Shown: positions 1 through 10,507 of the stretch, piece after piece
Layout: each line of letters begins with the position of its first letter
How positions within the stretch are numbered: the stretch's first letter is position 1
Assembly: GCA_043812795.1 (NCBI GenBank)
Contig: JBDRLU010000012.1
Location: 122,222 to 186,221 of the forward strand
DNA from: JBDRLU01 sp043812795
Lineage (GTDB): Bacteria; Chloroflexota; Dehalococcoidia; Dehalococcoidales; UBA2162
Reading direction: 5' to 3'
Length of the DNA: 64,000 nt
The notes under the pieces: model-generated
Told to the model about the DNA's origin: nothing
Seen by the model: only the letters and a program-made list of their open reading frames with translations
The model's database searches: none
Program-made: the position numbers and the translations under genes

Positions 1-1
1 C

Positions 2-1735
2 ATCAGGTACCTTTATCAGGAGTTACCCTCCGGCATCGACCCGCTTGGTGAGCAAAACAAACTCTTGATGCTGAACGGCCCGCTGGCGGGTAGTTCAGCT
101 CAGGGAGTATCGCGGTGGATGGCCTGCACGAAGAGTCCCCTGACCGGCGCCTTTGCCCGGTCGGTGTGCGGGGCCGATTTTGGCGCCTGGCTGAAGTTCG
201 CCGGCTACGAGTTCATTGTTATCGAGGGCAAGGCGGAAAAGCCGGTTTATCTTCATATAGCCGACGATGATACCAAGATTTGTGATGCTGCCGAATTATG
301 GGGGAAAGATACCAGAGTGACGCAGGAATGGCTGGTCCAAAACCATGGGCGGAGCACCCGGACGGCTTGTATCGGGCCGGCCGGTGAAAGATTGGTGAAA
401 TATGCGGCCATCGTCAGCGGTCGGAGAACGGCCGGCCGTTGCGGTACCGGTGCCGTGATGGGTTCGAAAAACCTGAAGGCAATTGCAATTACCTCACAGC
501 GCCGGGTGCAAGTCTCCGACCCAGATAGGTATAACAGCCTGGTGAAGGAGCAGGTGGCCCTTATTCAGAAGAGCAAAGCTTTTCAAAATCACCGGGAATG
601 GGGCACGACCCGTACTCAAGATGTTACCAACGACCTTGGTATTTATCCGGTACGGAACTTCCGTTACGGGCAACATCTTGGCCGTACTAAAATTTCGGGT
701 AAAGAATACCGGAAGTTGAGGACGGGGGAAATGGGCTGCTATTCCTGCCCGGCGCGCTGCGGTAAAGCCCACTCAGTTACCTCCGGGCCTTATGCCGGTG
801 CTCATAGCGAAGGGCCGGAATACGAGTCCATCTGGGCATTCACCGGCCCGATAGAAAGTAACGATATTGCGGCCAGTATCGCCGCTGACCAGCTTTGCGA
901 CGATATGGGGCTGGATACCATCAGTACCGGCAGTTGCATCGGGTTTGCCTACGAACTTTATGAAAAAGGCTTGCTAAGTAAGGCAGATACTGACGGGCTT
1001 GAGCTGATATATGGCAACAGCGCTGCCATGGTAGCGCTGGTCAAGAAGATTGCCGAGCGCGAGGGCATTGGTGATTTGCTGGCCGAAGGTTCCCTGCGGG
1101 CGGCGGCAAGCATCGGCAAGGGGGCCGAGGCCTATGCCATCCAGGTGAAAGGACTGGAAATACCGGCCTATGAGCCGAGAGGAGCCAAATCACAGGGCTT
1201 TAATTATGCCACCGCCAGTATCGGCGCCAGCCACTGCTACGGGTATGCCCGGCAGGATGTTTTTGGGGCAATCGAGCCCAGGCCGACCGACCGTTTTGCT
1301 GAGGTAGAAAATGCGGACATAGTTGTTTACAATCAGGATGGTACTGCCTGGAAAGAGACCGGGATTATCTGCACCTTCGCCACCGGCTGGGATTGGGTTG
1401 TGCCGCTTTTCGGGAAAATGCTGGCAGAAGCCAGGGGTATCGGTAAACTGGCCGATAATGATTACCTGTGGCGGGTCGGTGAGCGCATCTTTAACCTGGA
1501 ACGGGCGTTCAATGTACGCGAGGGCTTTAATCGACGGCAAGACACTCTGCCGCAGCGGATGCTCACTGAGCCTCTCCATACTCGGGAGGCTTCAGGTGAA
1601 GGTCAGATAGTGAGATACCAGGATGAATTTCTGGACAGTTACTATAAAATAAGGGGCTGGACTAAAGCCGGCGTACCTTCCCGCCGCAAACTCAACGAAT
1701 TAGGTCTCGGCTTTGCGTTACGTGAGAAGCCTTAG
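2..1735 (+). CDS. Aldehyde:ferredoxin oxidoreductase (5'-truncated by window edge)
   Basis: Tungsten-pterin enzyme family that interconverts aldehydes and carboxylic acids with ferredoxin. The frame is open to base 2 and reads family sequence before the first ATG at 65 (a segment like LPSGIDPLGEQN aligns with the N-terminal third of the second AOR at 20874-22706), so the true start lies outside the window. The 4Fe-4S ligands are visible as CYSCPARC (C-x2-C-x3-C) with a later Cys in IICTFA. The C-terminus ends with the usual LNELGL-type tail. The next gene (MFS) is convergent. The substrate cannot be told from sequence; the neighbourhood suggests organic-acid metabolism. Confidence 0.9.
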   Translation: MRYLYQELPSGIDPLGEQNKLLMLNGPLAGSSAQGVSRWMACTKSPLTGAFARSVCGADFGAWLKFAGYEFIVIEGKAEKPVYLHIADDDTKICDAAELWGKDTRVTQEWLVQNHGRSTRTACIGPAGERLVKYAAIVSGRRTAGRCGTGAVMGSKNLKAIAITSQRRVQVSDPDRYNSLVKEQVALIQKSKAFQNHREWGTTRTQDVTNDLGIYPVRNFRYGQHLGRTKISGKEYRKLRTGEMGCYSCPARCGKAHSVTSGPYAGAHSEGPEYESIWAFTGPIESNDIAASIAADQLCDDMGLDTISTGSCIGFAYELYEKGLLSKADTDGLELIYGNSAAMVALVKKIAEREGIGDLLAEGSLRAAASIGKGAEAYAIQVKGLEIPAYEPRGAKSQGFNYATASIGASHCYGYARQDVFGAIEPRPTDRFAEVENADIVVYNQDGTAWKETGIICTFATGWDWVVPLFGKMLAEARGIGKLADNDYLWRVGERIFNLERAFNVREGFNRRQDTLPQRMLTEPLHTREASGEGQIVRYQDEFLDSYYKIRGWTKAGVPSRRKLNELGLGFALREKP

Positions 1736-1754
1736 GGCTGAAGTTATTAGTAGC

Positions 1755-2996
1755 TTAAAGCTTTGCTTGTGGCTCGAACCCGGCTGAGGTGCTTTTGCGG
1801 ATGGCCAGGATGAGCGGGACGGTGGTTAGAGTCACGGTGGCCAGAATAATCCAGGCGAGGCGGTAGTTCCGGCCAACATCGTACATCCAGCCGGCAAAAA
1901 CGGGTGATATTATACCCCCCAGGGTACCAAAGGCCATGAACAGTCCGCCGATAGTGCCAAAAGCTTTGATGCCAAATAGTTCTCTTTGTATGGCCGGACG
2001 CAGCGGTACCATTCCGCCGAAACCGATGCCAAGGAGGATGAGAGCGGGAATAAACTGGGGTACACTTGTGGCCACGGCAAAAATGAACGTGCCGGTCACC
2101 TGTGTCAGAACGGCGACGAGAAGGCACCATCTGTTGCCCAGAATATCGCCAAGCCAGCCGAGGCCCAGTCGGCCGGCAATATTCCCTAAAGAAAAGATGA
2201 TTACCGTAAATCCGGCGGATTCTCTCGATATGCCGATGCTGACCAGATAAGGGATTTGGTGGGAAAGGATCGCAAGCCCGCTCAGGTTTCCGAACAAGAC
2301 TATTGCACAGAGTAACCAGAATTCTCTTGTCCTCAGCGTTTCCCTGGTAGTCAACCCGTCGGGGCTCGCTCTTACTTCGGAATCGGTTGGCTGTTTAAGG
2401 GAAGGTACATCCCGCGGTGGGTTTTTTACGCCTAAAGCCATCGGCACAATCAGCAAGAACGTCCCGAAGCTAATCCCCAGAAGTACGGTTCTCCAGCTAA
2501 ACCGGTCGATTAGAGAAACAAGGATGGGGACCATCAGCCCGCCGGCGCCCCAGGCTGCTGTCAACAAGCCCATGGCCAGGGTCGTCCGGCGTTTAAACCA
2601 GCCGGCTATTGCGGGGAAGGTGGCTACCCCGGAATTAAAGCTGGAGCCGATGGCGATAACCACTGAAGCCGCGTAAAAAGTAGTTAAATTATTGACGTGG
2701 CTGAAGAACAGGAAGCCAACCCCCATAACCGCCGTACCAAAAAGAATCATCGCCTTGGGGCCGAATTTATCGACGAGCACACCGGCAATCGGCGCCACGA
2801 GCCCGCTCTCCAGACCGCGAAAACTGACGGCTAAAGAGACTAGGGCATAAGTCCAGCCGAACTCGTCAATAATAGGATTAAAGAAGGCGGTGAAACCATT
2901 CATGAAGCTGCCGGCATTGTAGAAATGGCTCAACGAGAGCAGAAGAAGGACCCACCAGCCGTAAAAAATACCACTCTTTGCCTTGGAGACAGTCAC
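1755..2996 (-). CDS. MFS transporter, monocarboxylate/oxalate-formate-like
   Basis: Twelve hydrophobic segments over 413 residues, a usual MFS length. The N-terminal FYGWW signature and the loop motifs LVDKFGPK (after TM2) and WLGDILGNR (central) resemble the OFA/monocarboxylate-transporter branch. The start used is GTG at 2996; an ATG two bases upstream is out of frame and runs straight into TGA. It is convergent with the AOR gene and divergent from the solute-binding lipoprotein at 3211. By context it probably moves a small carboxylate across the inner membrane. The substrate is unknown. Confidence 0.85.
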   Translation of the reverse strand: MTVSKAKSGIFYGWWVLLLLSLSHFYNAGSFMNGFTAFFNPIIDEFGWTYALVSLAVSFRGLESGLVAPIAGVLVDKFGPKAMILFGTAVMGVGFLFFSHVNNLTTFYAASVVIAIGSSFNSGVATFPAIAGWFKRRTTLAMGLLTAAWGAGGLMVPILVSLIDRFSWRTVLLGISFGTFLLIVPMALGVKNPPRDVPSLKQPTDSEVRASPDGLTTRETLRTREFWLLCAIVLFGNLSGLAILSHQIPYLVSIGISRESAGFTVIIFSLGNIAGRLGLGWLGDILGNRWCLLVAVLTQVTGTFIFAVATSVPQFIPALILLGIGFGGMVPLRPAIQRELFGIKAFGTIGGLFMAFGTLGGIISPVFAGWMYDVGRNYRLAWIILATVTLTTVPLILAIRKSTSAGFEPQAKL

Positions 2997-3132
2997 ATTC
3001 GTATCCCTACCAGCTAGTCCGTTACGGATAGTCCCTGAGAATATCAGACTCCTGATTCTAGCTACTTTGCCAGAAATATTACGCTAAGTCAAGAGTGATG
3101 GCTAATCTTAGAAGGAAACAATCCCGATATTG

Positions 3133-3161
3133 TTGACACCGGAAATAGCGGATGTTATACT
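3133..3161 (+). promoter_or_regulatory. Sigma70-type promoter for the solute-binding protein gene
   Basis: TTGACA (3133-3138), a 17-base spacer, then TATACT (3156-3161), an almost consensus housekeeping promoter. It lies about 50 bases before the lipoprotein start at 3211 and inside the longest possible reading frame, which is good evidence that translation begins downstream of it. Confidence 0.7.
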
Positions 3162-3210
3162 TGCGGCGGTTGGAGCTAAGCCTGCTTCTAGGTTTGAGAA
3201 GGAGGTTATG

Positions 3211-5058
3211 ATGAAGGCCAAGGCTACCTGGTTATCATTCCTGCTCCTGTTCTTAGTCGTGTTCCTTGTTTTCTCCTGTGCTCCCGCGTCAGTAACGCCC
3301 TTACCAACACCAGCACCCACACCGACACCTACCGCACCAACTCCCACACCCGCACCAACATCCCAAAAAGAAATGGTGAACGATGTGCTTGGTCGCTCGG
3401 TGGAAAAGCCCCAGTATGGGGGAACATTTACCGACGTTATACAAAATGATTTTGTGACTTTTGACCAGTGTTACAACTCCTCTGGCGGTCAACTTGCCTG
3501 GCCCGACCACCTCGTTTGTGACCATTTATTGCAATATGACTGGACAAAGGGGCCCAGCGGCACCGGTGAATATCAGAGCATTATCGGAGCCTCCCCGTAC
3601 CTCTGGCCGATAATGCAGGGACGTCTTGCCGAAAGCTGGGAGGCACCTGACCCTGAAACGGTTATCTTGCACATCCGCCCGGGCATTCACTGGCAGAATA
3701 AGCCGCCGGTCAACGGCCGGGAGTTTACCGCCGCAGATGCCGCCTTTATTATTGACCAAAATTTTACCATTGGCACGGCATATCTCCGTCTGCAAAACCT
3801 CGCGTGGTATGTCTCGGCCACCGCCACCGATAAATATACCTGTGTTATCAAGTGCGCGGATACTGCGGTATCACCGACACTGGCGGCAATTGAGGGTCTT
3901 ACAGGTTTGCTTGCCATGGCTGGTCCGCCGGAATCAATCGCGCTGTATGGCGATGTACGCGATTGGCACAATATTGTTGGTACAGGGCCGTTTCTGCTGA
4001 CCGACTATGTCGGGGGGAGCTCGGCAACCTTCACGAAGAACCCTAACTACTGGCAGGATGACCCGATGCATCCCGGGAACCGTCTGCCATATATTGACAA
4101 GGTCAAGTGGCTCATCATAACCGACATGTCCACCATAATATCCGCAATGCGGACTGCCAAGATTGATTCACTACCATCTGGTATTATTGGCCGGGAAGAC
4201 AAGGACAGCCTGTTGAAAACGTGCCCGGAGTTAAAATATGTCTCTGCTCCGGCGTCGAGTACTTATCAATTGCATATGCGGGTTGATAATCCCGAGTTGC
4301 CTTTCTATGACGTCAAAGTGCGCCAGGCAATGCACATGGCGATTGACTTCAACGCAATCCTCGAAGACTACTGGCAGGGTGATGCTGAACTGATAACCCA
4401 CCCTGTCTCGAAAATAACTCCGGATTGTTATACTCCATTAGAGCAGCTGCCTCCCTCGGTTCAGGAGCTTTTTAGTTATAATCCAACCAAAGCCAAGCAG
4501 CTCCTGGCTGACGCCGGTTATCCCAATGGCTTCAAGACATCGGTAATTTGCTCATCAAGCGGTTCAGGAAGAAGCGGCCTCATGCTAGACGAACTGTCAA
4601 TATTCAAAAGCTACCTGGCAGCTATTGGTGTTGACCTAGATCTTGATGCCAAGGAATACAGCGTCTATTACTCTTCGTATCGCGGTAAGGCATTTAAAGA
4701 GTGCTGCTATTCTCTGGTGACACATATTAATCCATATAAGCTGGTTGATCTGAAGCCGAAAATGCCCGGGAACTCCAGTATTGTTGATGACCCCTATATT
4801 AATGAGCGGTACGCCAAGATGAACAGCTGGCCGATGGCAAACAACCCGGCTGAACGGAACAAGCTGATGAAGGAAATCGCGGTTCATACCCTCGACCAGT
4901 GCTACGGTATCGGGTTCCCGGCAGGGTACATCTACGACGTATGGTGGCCCTGGGTCAAGGCTTACAGTGGTGAAAGAAACTGGCAGGTCTTTGGTGACCT
5001 GGATTATGCTCAACTTATCTGGCTTGACCAGGACCTAAAGAAATCGTTGGGCCATTAG
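3211..5058 (+). CDS. Family-5 extracellular solute-binding lipoprotein
   Basis: Substrate-binding component of the peptide/oligosaccharide/nickel ABC family (SBP_bac_5), about 615 residues. I chose the ATG at 3211: AGGAGG sits at 3200-3205 and a strong promoter lies at 3133-3161, so the longer frame from 3130 is not used. A hydrophobic signal ends in a lipobox (VFSC), followed by a Thr/Pro linker and the binding domain, with the family hallmark LADAGYPNGF. The C-terminus ends LDQDLKKSLGH, like its two paralogues at 13965 and 23898. No permease or ATPase gene is near; MFS genes lie on both sides. The ligand is unknown. Confidence 0.9.
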   Translation: MKAKATWLSFLLLFLVVFLVFSCAPASVTPLPTPAPTPTPTAPTPTPAPTSQKEMVNDVLGRSVEKPQYGGTFTDVIQNDFVTFDQCYNSSGGQLAWPDHLVCDHLLQYDWTKGPSGTGEYQSIIGASPYLWPIMQGRLAESWEAPDPETVILHIRPGIHWQNKPPVNGREFTAADAAFIIDQNFTIGTAYLRLQNLAWYVSATATDKYTCVIKCADTAVSPTLAAIEGLTGLLAMAGPPESIALYGDVRDWHNIVGTGPFLLTDYVGGSSATFTKNPNYWQDDPMHPGNRLPYIDKVKWLIITDMSTIISAMRTAKIDSLPSGIIGREDKDSLLKTCPELKYVSAPASSTYQLHMRVDNPELPFYDVKVRQAMHMAIDFNAILEDYWQGDAELITHPVSKITPDCYTPLEQLPPSVQELFSYNPTKAKQLLADAGYPNGFKTSVICSSSGSGRSGLMLDELSIFKSYLAAIGVDLDLDAKEYSVYYSSYRGKAFKECCYSLVTHINPYKLVDLKPKMPGNSSIVDDPYINERYAKMNSWPMANNPAERNKLMKEIAVHTLDQCYGIGFPAGYIYDVWWPWVKAYSGERNWQVFGDLDYAQLIWLDQDLKKSLGH

Positions 5059-5191
5059 AGCCAAAGGGGCTGGACGAAGCCGAGTCACTATGATAACTAT
5101 AAGTATGCCTGGATTCACTAGGCTTTGAAGAAATCAATAATAAGTCGATAGACAACATTTGCCTGTAACTTAGATTGTTTTCGGGGTAATA

Positions 5192-5226
5192 GGGGGGTCA
5201 ACTTCTGAAAAGTTGGCCCCCCTTTT
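5192..5226 (+). terminator. Rho-independent terminator after the lipoprotein gene
   Basis: A 13-bp stem, GGGGGGTCAACTT paired with AAGTTGGCCCCCC (one G-T wobble), with loop CTGAA and a TTTT tail. It ends transcription of the gene stopping at 5058. The 5059-5373 gap holds nothing else I can recognise beyond the GAGGTGG ribosome-binding site of the next gene. Confidence 0.85.
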
Positions 5227-5373
5227 CCATCCGGACAGGCTGGCTTATATCGTCTTCTCCGTCCTGAGAATATAGCTTTTTCGGATATGATAAAATGGGG
5301 AGGACGGTCCGTGGAAAGAGGTAACAAAGGCCGTATTCTCGTCAACGCTTTTGGTTCATGGTGAGGTGGTATT

Positions 5374-6666
5374 TTGCTGGAAAATGTGCGGAACTGGCCA
5401 ATCGTTAAGCGCGCGGGACAAGCCTTCTACGGGTGGCGTATCGTGGCTGCCAGCGGTATTGCCAGTGCTTTGGGGTCTGGCTTATGCTTTTATGGCTTTT
5501 CGGTATTCTTTCTTCCCATCACTGAGAGCTTGAATCTCAGCCGTGCGGCTACGTCTCTGGTCTTCTCCCTTTCCCGGGCTGAGGGTTCCATCGAGGGGCC
5601 GGCGGCCGGCTATCTTATCGACCGGTTAGGACCGCGCAAGGTAATATTCGCTGCGGCCAGTATGATGGGGATAGGCTATATTCTGCTCTCTAAGGTGGAT
5701 AGTTTCCTTACTTTTCTTCTGGTATACATGGGGGTTATTTCCTTCGGCTTCAATGCCGGTGTGATGCATGTGCCGATGGCATCCGTCACCTCCTGGTTTG
5801 TCCGCCGGCGTGGTCTGGCGATGGGTATTGTAATGGCTTTTATGGGAATAGGTGGCGCCTTTATACCACCCGCGCTCTCCACAGGCATCCAGCTTTATGG
5901 CTGGCGGACCACTGCCTTGTTGTCCGGGCTCGTGTCTCTAGTTGTAATTGTTCCTTTGTCAGTAGTGTTCCGCCGTTCGCCGGAAAGCATGGGATTATTA
6001 CCTGATGGTGATAGCGCCAAGGTTGAAATGAACCAGGGCATGGATGAACCTTCCGTGCCGGTAGAAGCAGATTTCACTGCCGCTGAGGCATTAAGAAGAG
6101 CCAGCTTCTGGGTAGTAACCTTGGCGACGTGTTTGCGTATTGCCGGCCACATGGCATTCATCATTCATTTCGTGCCGATTATGGTGTGGAAAGGGACGAG
6201 TGAACCAACCGGAGCTTTCATGCTCGGAACGATGGCTTTGATTTCAATCCCATTGCGGATTTTGATAGGTTGGATCGGTGACCGCTTTTCGAGAGCCCGT
6301 GTCATAGCGCTTGGCAGCGTGGTCGGAGCTACTGTTCTGATGCTATTGAATTATGCCCAACTTGGCTGGCAACTGTGGACGCTCGTGGCATTCATGGCCA
6401 TCGGTGAATCCGTTGGTCCGCAGACTTGGGCACTGGTCGGCGACCTTTTCGGGCGGCGGCGGTTCGCCACAATAAGGGGTTTAATGAGTATGTTCACCGG
6501 TCTCGCCGCTGCCGTGATGCCGGTGGCTGCCGGCATGATATTCGATGTTACCCGGAGCTACAACCTGACGCTCTGGATCAGCGGGGCGCTAATGATTATG
6601 TCAGCGATTGTATTTGCCATTCTGCGTCCACCATCCAGGCCGGTTCGACAAAATATCTCTTCTTGA
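5374..6666 (+). CDS. MFS transporter
   Basis: A 430-residue protein with about twelve membrane segments. The opening FYGWRIV matches the other two FYGWW/FYGWY-type MFS proteins here. TM2-3 loop is LIDRLGPRK and the central loop is WIGDRFSRAR. The start is TTG at 5374, supported by GAGGTGG six bases upstream; no in-frame ATG fits as well. A terminator upstream separates it from the lipoprotein. It converges on the mutase gene at 6725. Likely a carboxylate or small-organic carrier; substrate unknown. Confidence 0.85.
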   Translation: MLENVRNWPIVKRAGQAFYGWRIVAASGIASALGSGLCFYGFSVFFLPITESLNLSRAATSLVFSLSRAEGSIEGPAAGYLIDRLGPRKVIFAAASMMGIGYILLSKVDSFLTFLLVYMGVISFGFNAGVMHVPMASVTSWFVRRRGLAMGIVMAFMGIGGAFIPPALSTGIQLYGWRTTALLSGLVSLVVIVPLSVVFRRSPESMGLLPDGDSAKVEMNQGMDEPSVPVEADFTAAEALRRASFWVVTLATCLRIAGHMAFIIHFVPIMVWKGTSEPTGAFMLGTMALISIPLRILIGWIGDRFSRARVIALGSVVGATVLMLLNYAQLGWQLWTLVAFMAIGESVGPQTWALVGDLFGRRRFATIRGLMSMFTGLAAAVMPVAAGMIFDVTRSYNLTLWISGALMIMSAIVFAILRPPSRPVRQNISS

Positions 6667-6724
6667 TGGTTGGCCGCCGTAATTTCTCCCGGACTGGACG
6701 GATTACATCTCTAACAAATTGATT

Positions 6725-8377
6725 CTATAACGAGACCAGTTCCCGGTGCGTGCCGAATACTTTCCGCATGGTATCACACATCTCGCCGATGGTAGCGTAG
6801 GATTCAACGCATTCAAGCAAGAAAGGCATGGTATTTTCGTTGCCGGTAAGAGCTTCCTCAAGGCGCCGGAGAGTGTAATTAACGCGGGTATTGTCCCGGT
6901 TTTTCCTGAGGACAACCAAGCTTTCTTTTTGCTTTGTTTCAACCGCTGGGTCTATTTTTAGCCGTGATATTTGGGGCGAAGGGGTAATAAATTGGTTGAT
7001 GCCGACGACGATGCGATTATTTCCCTCGATTTCTCTCTGGTACAGGTAGGCTGCTTTTTGAATTTCTCTCTGCTGATAGCCCTGTTCAATAGCTGCCGCG
7101 GCCCCGCCCAGGTTTTCGACCTTCTCCATAATGTGGAGAGCCTCTTGTTCCAGTTTATTGGTAAGGTACTCGATGCAATAGGACCCGCCTAAAGCATCCA
7201 CGGTATCAGCCACTCCGCTTTCATGGGCGATGATTTGCTGAATGCGCAGCGATTGCAGCTGGGCGGCTTCTGTCGGCAGAGAAATTCCTTCGTCATAGCA
7301 CGAGACGGCCATAGATTGGACGCCCCCCAACACGCCGGCGAGCGCCTGGATAGTGGCTCTAACGATGTTGTTCATTGGTTGTTGGGTAGTCAGCGTTACT
7401 CCTCCGGTTTGGACGTGGGTGCGGAACATCCAGGAACGGGGGTCTTTCGCCTTGAATTCCTGACGCATAATCTTGGCCCAGAGACGCCGCAATACCCGGA
7501 ACTTGGCGACCTCTTCCAGGAAATTGTTGTGGACTTCGAAAATCCACGATATCCGTGGGGCGAAGGAGTCCACGGCCAGGCCGGCATCCATAAAAGCGCG
7601 GACGTACTCGATAGCATCGGCCAGTGTGAAACCTATCTCCTGGGCGGCATTTGCCCCAGCTTCGCGAATATGATAGCCGGCAATATTGATATAGTTCCAA
7701 TAGGGCAGGTTCTGGCTGCAGTAGGCAGCTGAGTCGGTAATCAAACGGATGGAAGGCTTTACCGGGTAAATATAGGTACCGCGGGCAATATACTCTTTCA
7801 GGATATCGTTTTGAGTGGTCCCCTGTAGGTCGGCTGGCTTGACACCCTGCTTTTTGGCTACGGCGATATACATGGCCAGCAGGATATTACAGGTAGCGTT
7901 GATTGTCATCGACGTGCTTATCTTATCCAGAGGAATTTTGGCAAAAATAGTCTCCATATCTCGAAGGGAGTCCACCGCCACTCCGACCCGGCCTACTTCC
8001 CCCTTGGCGAGCGGGTGGTCTGAATCGTAGCCAATTTGAGTCGGCAGGTCGAAAGCAACGCTTAATCCGGTCTGTCCCTGGTCTAAGAGCCAGCGAAAAC
8101 GCTGGTTAGTCTCCTGGGGGGTGCCGAAGCCGGCATACTGACGCATGGTCCATAATCTGCCGCGATACATGTTGGGGTGAGCGCCCCGGGTATAAGGATA
8201 ATCACCGGGATAACCAAGGTCTCGATTATAGTCGGAGCCACTTAAATCTTCGGGAGTATAGACCGTATCTAGTGTTATTCCGGAGCTTACCGAAAATTTA
8301 CTTTGCCGCTCTTTGGAAGGCTGCAACGTCGGTGCTAAGGTACTCTTTATCCACTCCTGTTTGTTTTTGGCCATCAT
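6725..8377 (-). CDS. Methylmalonyl-CoA mutase-type large subunit (no B12 domain)
   Basis: Adenosylcobalamin-dependent acyl-CoA mutase catalytic (TIM-barrel) chain, 550 residues. It ends before the C-terminal cobalamin domain of a full-length mutase, so it should need a separate small B12 subunit, which is not in this window. WTMRQYAGF keeps the residues equivalent to Thr85, Arg87 and Tyr89 of the Propionibacterium enzyme. SIRLITD keeps Arg207 and GYHIREAGA keeps His244. Tyr89 and Arg207 are the pattern of methylmalonyl-CoA-specific enzymes, not isobutyryl- or hydroxyisobutyryl-CoA mutases. The start is set by GGAGGAGTAAGG just before ATG. Downstream on the same strand of the flavoenzyme (57-base gap), so probably co-transcribed. 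Confidence 0.88.
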   Translation of the reverse strand: MMAKNKQEWIKSTLAPTLQPSKERQSKFSVSSGITLDTVYTPEDLSGSDYNRDLGYPGDYPYTRGAHPNMYRGRLWTMRQYAGFGTPQETNQRFRWLLDQGQTGLSVAFDLPTQIGYDSDHPLAKGEVGRVGVAVDSLRDMETIFAKIPLDKISTSMTINATCNILLAMYIAVAKKQGVKPADLQGTTQNDILKEYIARGTYIYPVKPSIRLITDSAAYCSQNLPYWNYINIAGYHIREAGANAAQEIGFTLADAIEYVRAFMDAGLAVDSFAPRISWIFEVHNNFLEEVAKFRVLRRLWAKIMRQEFKAKDPRSWMFRTHVQTGGVTLTTQQPMNNIVRATIQALAGVLGGVQSMAVSCYDEGISLPTEAAQLQSLRIQQIIAHESGVADTVDALGGSYCIEYLTNKLEQEALHIMEKVENLGGAAAAIEQGYQQREIQKAAYLYQREIEGNNRIVVGINQFITPSPQISRLKIDPAVETKQKESLVVLRKNRDNTRVNYTLRRLEEALTGNENTMPFLLECVESYATIGEMCDTMRKVFGTHRELVSL

Positions 8378-8433
8378 CCTTACTCCTCCGGTTTAAAATC
8401 AGCGTAATCGGATAAGCGGTTTTTTAGCGAGAG

Positions 8434-10322
8434 CTAGATTTCCAGTCCGGCTTTTGTCCCGCTGGCGGTCGCTTCGAGGATGCTACCCGGCGTCAGACTA
8501 TCACCAATGATGAATATCTTACCGATTTTACCTTCGAGCTCCCGGGCCAGTTGGTTGCTGGCGACTGCTCCGGCGGCCAGAACGATAGTATCGGCTTCGA
8601 CGGTCTGCCGCTGGCCGTTTTGGATAATTACTAAACCATCATCCGTTATTTCCTCATATTTAACGGAGGTTAGTAAGGTAACACCCTGCTCTTTGAGACG
8701 TTTGAGCAGGCTTTCCCTATTTTCCTTCGACATGTTGAGAGCCATCTCGGTACCTCGGCGTGTAACGGTTACCTTTTTCCCCTGGGTGGCCAGATAATCG
8801 GCTGTTTCACAGCCGACCAGTTCGCCGCCCACCACCACTACATTCTGGCCGACGGGCTGGCCATTGAGGACATCAAGAGTACCTACTACGTTTGGTCTTG
8901 CCACACCCGGTATGTCCGGTGTGAAGGGGACCGAACCGGTGGCGATGATAACGGCGTCTGGCTTGTCTCCGACCATTGTTTGGACGGAGGCCTCGTTGCC
9001 GAGCTTTACCTGGATACCAGCTTTATCTATCTCACGAACCAGGTAGCCGCGGAACTCGCCAATCTCCTTCTTGTAAGGTGGCACCTTGGCTAAATTAAGC
9101 TGGCCTCCCAGTAAGCTGGCTTTCTCAAACAAAGTGACATGATGGCCGCGCTGGGCAGCCCAGCGAGCAGCCTCCATACCCGCCGGTCCTCCGCCGACGA
9201 CGGAGATACGTTTTTTCTTTGAAGTCGGTGTTATGGGCCACTCGGCTTCCCGGCCAGCGAAGGCGTTAACGGTGCAACGGAAACCATTACCACTGCGGGC
9301 TGTCTCCATGCACATGTTGCAGCTAAGGCAGGGTCTCACTTCATCTTGCCTGCCGGTGGCAACCTTCTGGGGCCAGTAGGGGTCGGCAATAAGCTGGCGG
9401 CCGATGGCAATAAGGTCGGCTTTGTCATCTTTCAGGATAGCTTCAGCAATCTCCCGCTTATTGATACGGCCGACCGCAACAACCGGAACGTTGATATGGT
9501 GCTTAACGGTCTCGGCGAGGTAGACGAAGGTACCCATCGGCTGGTCAGGTGCGGGGTGGACTGAAGCCCCGAGTTTAGTTAGCGTTCCTACTGAGACATC
9601 CAAGCAATCAACTCCAGCCTTTTCCAGTTCGATAGCGAATTCACAGGCATCATTGAGGGAGATGTCGCCGAGACGGTCTCCGGTGGCGCCCAACCGGAAG
9701 AAAATAGGGTAGTTATCGCCCACGGCAGCGCGCATTGCCCTGACTGATTCCAGGCCGAAATTCATGCGGCGGCGGAGGTCGCCACCATATTTGTCATCAC
9801 GGTGGTTGTCTATTGGAGAGAAGAACTCACAGGTAAGATAGCCGTGGGCGCCGTGGCTTTCGACAAAGTCGAAGCCAGCCCGCTTGCAGGCAGCGGCAGC
9901 CTGGCCGAACTTGGTGATAATTTCTTCTATCTCCGGGATGGTCAGCTCCTGACGGTTACCGACGGCTGAGGGTGCAATTGGTTTCCCTCTGGCGTCATGC
10001 GTGCCGATACCAGATGGTAGATATTTGTTATGACGAATTTGTATGCCGACTTTGGCGCCGGCAGCATGCACATCGTCGGTGAAGAGTCGGCAACCTTCGA
10101 TGAATTGGTCAGTACGCCCCGCTTGTCCCCAGACCTCGTCGGAGATAAAGGCATCGACTGAGGTCACCGGCATGATAATGGCGCCACATCCGCCGCGGGC
10201 GCGTTCGGTATAAAAAGCTCTTGCTTTCTGGCTGCGGAAACCAAGGTCGAGTTGCATTGGCGGCATAATGATGCGGTTTTGAGTTCCATACCCCTGATTA
10301 TTATCGGTTCAAAGAGTTTCAT
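8434..10322 (-). CDS. NADH:flavin oxidoreductase / 2,4-dienoyl-CoA reductase-like, frameshifted near its 5' end
   Basis: Old-yellow-enzyme TIM barrel (FMN) followed by an Fe-S Cys cluster (CLSCNMCMETARSGNGFRC) and FAD/NAD(P) domains (GGGPAGMEAAR, VVVGGELVGCETAD). This is the FadH layout, about 629 residues. The open frame only reaches back to 10266, beginning MPPMQLDLGF, which is normally internal. Upstream, ATG at 10322 has a strong GGAGGAGAGGG site and reads MKLFEPIIIRGMELK, the expected N-terminus, but in another frame. One A missing from the A-run at 10277-10280 explains it: restoring it gives LKNRIIMPPMQ. So it is either a recent lesion, a sequencing error, or slippage at the A-run. Predicted role is reduction of enoyl-type thioesters. 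Confidence 0.85.
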
Positions 10323-10507
10323 TACCCTCTCCTCCAGAAGTCTAGCTAACCTATGCCAGGTACTGGCGGTGCGGTCAATGTTCGTTAACTTCTTGACTAT
10401 GCTATCACTTTAAAAAACTCAGTACAAATGGCGGATGATAAAGGTATTTAGTAACTAATTTGTCAGCCTGTACGCATGCTGGACGCCTACTTGGTCGGTT
10501 ATAAAAG

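Noticed and set aside
3130..3210. Longer N-terminus for the first solute-binding lipoprotein
   Set aside because: It overlaps a near-consensus promoter and would bury the signal peptide; the ATG at 3211 has its own ribosome-binding site.
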